This document shows positions 62,455-64,000 of a stretch of 64,000 nucleotides of DNA, piece after piece. Within the stretch, counting starts at the first letter, position 1; the number at the start of each line of letters is the position of its first letter. The notes below the pieces were generated by a model that was not told where the DNA came from, did no database searches, and saw nothing but the letters and a program-made list of their open reading frames with translations. This stretch comes from Casimicrobium huifangae (GTDB lineage Bacteria > Pseudomonadota > Gammaproteobacteria > Burkholderiales > Casimicrobiaceae), in contig NZ_CP041352.1 in the NCBI RefSeq assembly GCF_009746125.1, positions 62,001 to 126,000 of the forward strand. The letters run 5' to 3'. A program made the position numbers and the translations under genes.

Positions 62455-64000
62455 GATCACCTCCCAGCAGATGGCCGGCAAACTGCTTGCGTCCGGGTTC
62501 GAGCGCAGCGGCCCGTCAGCAACGACCTTGAGCGACCCGATCGCCGACACGCCCATGGTCGTGACGCTCGACCAGTTGCGCCCCTACGACCACGACCCGC
62601 GCAAGAAGCGCAATCCGGTGTACGAGGAAATCAAGGCATCCATCCGCGAGCGTGGCCTGGACGCGGCTCCGGCCATCACCCGGCGGCCCGGCGACGATCA
62701 CTACATCATCCGCAATGGCGGCAACACGCGACTGGCAATCCTGCGCGAACTCTGGTCGGAGACCCGGGACGAACGTTTTTTTCGGGTCTCATGCCTGTTC
62801 CGCCCATGGCCCGAGCGTGGCGAGATCGTCGCGCTCACCGGACATCTTGCGGAAAACGAACTGCGCGGTGGCCTCACCTTCATTGAGCGCGCTTTGGGCG
62901 TCGAGAAAGCGCGCGAGTTCTACGAACTGGAAATCCGCTCCACCCTGAGCCAGTCCGAGCTGGCCCGCCGCCTGGCCGCGGACGGATACCCCGTGCAGCA
63001 GTCGCACATCAGCCGGATGGCCGACGCCGTACGCTACCTGCTGCCCGCAATCCCGACCGTGCTCTACGCCGGCCTGGGGCGTCACCAGGTCGAGCGGTTG
63101 TCGGTCATGCGCAAGGCCTGCGAGCGCACCTGGGAGCACTACGCCAAAGGCCGCTCACTGGTTCAGGACTTCGACGAGTTCTTTCAGGATGTGCTGTCGC
63201 AATTCGATGTCCAGGCCGACGAGTTCTCTGCGCAGCGCGTACAGGACGAGCTGATCGGCCAGATGACCGAATTGCTGGACGTCGATTACGACGTGCTCGC
63301 TTTGGACATGACCGAGTCCGAGAGCCGCCAGCGGGCCTTGGTCAGCGAGCCGACGCCGCCCTCGACGCCGCCTGCCTTGCCAGAGCCAGAAGCCATCGCG
63401 CGCCCACCGGCCGATACTGCGCCACCTGCTGCGAGGCCGACGGCAACGCCCTCGACGGGCGAGAGCGACGCGGACGCCAGTCATTCTGGCGCAGCCAGTC
63501 CGGCGGTAGATGACGACGTGCTTCGGGAGCACATCGTCTCGCCAGCGCCGACGACCGAACGGCTTGAGTCCATCCAGCGCATGGTCGCCGACCAGTTGGG
63601 CGATCCACTGCCGCACGACTTCTCGGCGAATGTCTTGCAGTCCATCCCGGTGCAGGCCGGCGGGCTCTATCCGATCTCGGATGTCTGGTACATCGCCCCC
63701 GGCCTGGACACACCCGAGCACCTGCGCATCCACGTCGCGCAGTTTGCCCGCGAGATTGCGGTCGAGGCAGACCTGGGCGAGTGCATCGATGACCGCCCAG
63801 ACGGCATCGGCTTCGCCTGCCGTGCTCGCACCACAAACCCAGCGCCGCTGGGCCGTGCCGTCCATACGCTGTTGGCTTGCCTGGCCGGTCAGCAGCCCGC
63901 CGATGTCGGTCTGGACAACGGGCAACTCGTCATCGACCTGCCGGCGCTGCTGCACGGCCAGGGCGACGTAACCCGACGATTGAGCGACACCGCGCTGGTC
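62447..64000 (+). CDS. parB: ICE ParB-family protein (3' end outside window)
   Basis: At least 518 residues, open to the window edge. Start ATG 62447 overlaps the preceding stop by 8 bp and has a G-rich ribosome-binding site. The ParB N-terminal domain is seen in VVTLDQLRPYDHDPRKKRNP and GGNTRLAILRELW, and the HTH in STLSQSELARRLAADGY and QQSHISRMADAVRYL. A long proline- and alanine-rich linker (about residues 295-345) separates it from a C-terminal part. It matches the ICE ParB class of PFGI-1-type elements. Confidence 0.9.
   Translation, partial: MTEITSQQMAGKLLASGFERSGPSATTLSDPIADTPMVVTLDQLRPYDHDPRKKRNPVYEEIKASIRERGLDAAPAITRRPGDDHYIIRNGGNTRLAILRELWSETRDERFFRVSCLFRPWPERGEIVALTGHLAENELRGGLTFIERALGVEKAREFYELEIRSTLSQSELARRLAADGYPVQQSHISRMADAVRYLLPAIPTVLYAGLGRHQVERLSVMRKACERTWEHYAKGRSLVQDFDEFFQDVLSQFDVQADEFSAQRVQDELIGQMTELLDVDYDVLALDMTESESRQRALVSEPTPPSTPPALPEPEAIARPPADTAPPAARPTATPSTGESDADASHSGAASPAVDDDVLREHIVSPAPTTERLESIQRMVADQLGDPLPHDFSANVLQSIPVQAGGLYPISDVWYIAPGLDTPEHLRIHVAQFAREIAVEADLGECIDDRPDGIGFACRARTTNPAPLGRAVHTLLACLAGQQPADVGLDNGQLVIDLPALLHGQGDVTRRLSDTALV

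Noticed and set aside
1..64000. CRISPR arrays, rRNA genes, insertion sequences
   Set aside because: No regular repeat-spacer pattern, rRNA segment or transposase gene was seen in the window.

Overview
The window looks like a stretch of a GC-rich betaproteobacterial chromosome, probably order Burkholderiales. The support is GC3-rich codon use, betaproteobacterial-style housekeeping genes (glmU, fbp, pdxH, uppP, phoBR, dusC), abundant DUF5648-type secreted proteins, and a tRNA-Gly(CCC) carrying an ICEclc/PFGI-1-type integrative element. I cannot name a genus. Nearly all of it is densely coding chromosomal backbone with small mobile or repetitive intrusions. The last 6.5 kb is the left end of an integrative and conjugative element (ICE).

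Layout. 1-3.6 kb: a phosphonate-type ABC importer (phnE partial, phnC, two tandem phnD) on the minus strand. 3.7-5.1 kb: glmU. 5.1-6.8 kb: a protein whose C-terminal half resembles the edema factor/ExoY nucleotidyl cyclase fold. 7-20 kb: fatty-acid hydroxylase, a CTERM-anchored secreted protein, an MTA/SAH nucleosidase-like exported protein, two divergent EamA permeases, a chromate resistance pair (rhodanese-ChrB and ChrA), uppP, a matrixin-like metalloprotease, a YidB-like protein, chaC, fbp, a YkgJ-like protein and pdxH. 20-30 kb: a MoxR ATPase, a low-GC HEPN-like gene and an Excalibur gene among REP-like palindromes, a serine hydrolase, a GT2-TPR-SEC-C-GT4 fusion, a YHS lipoprotein, an EamA-acyltransferase fusion and PPK2. 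30-37.5 kb: a K+ channel, a metallophosphoesterase/Ser-Thr kinase-USP pair, a GGDQF protein, a succinate-semialdehyde dehydrogenase, and a TetR regulator divergent from two small membrane proteins. 37.5-53 kb: a large secreted beta-propeller-like protein, phoBR, another histidine kinase, a Sel1 lipoprotein, a frameshifted cupredoxin, an SRPBCC protein, a subtilase behind a (TC)8 tract, and two DUF5648 proteins. 53-57.4 kb: the arsR-thioredoxin-pseudouridine synthase-dusC operon, divergent from a PLP dehydratase-ridA operon.

57.4-64 kb: the ICE end. tRNA-Gly(CCC) contains the attachment core, followed by a 642-aa tyrosine recombinase whose leader carries four inverted repeats. Then come an unknown coiled-coil protein, alpA, parA, a small overlapping gene in the position of ICEclc shi, and parB running off the window.

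How genes work together. PhnCDE form one importer. The ArsR regulator has a good operator exactly between the -35 and -10 of the dehydratase-RidA operon, and RidA would detoxify the enamine made by the dehydratase. ChrB senses or supports ChrA export of chromate. PhoR-PhoB form a two-component pair. The phosphoesterase and kinase-USP genes overlap and probably signal together. A dispersed ~63-bp intergenic element occurs four times and appears undescribed to me.
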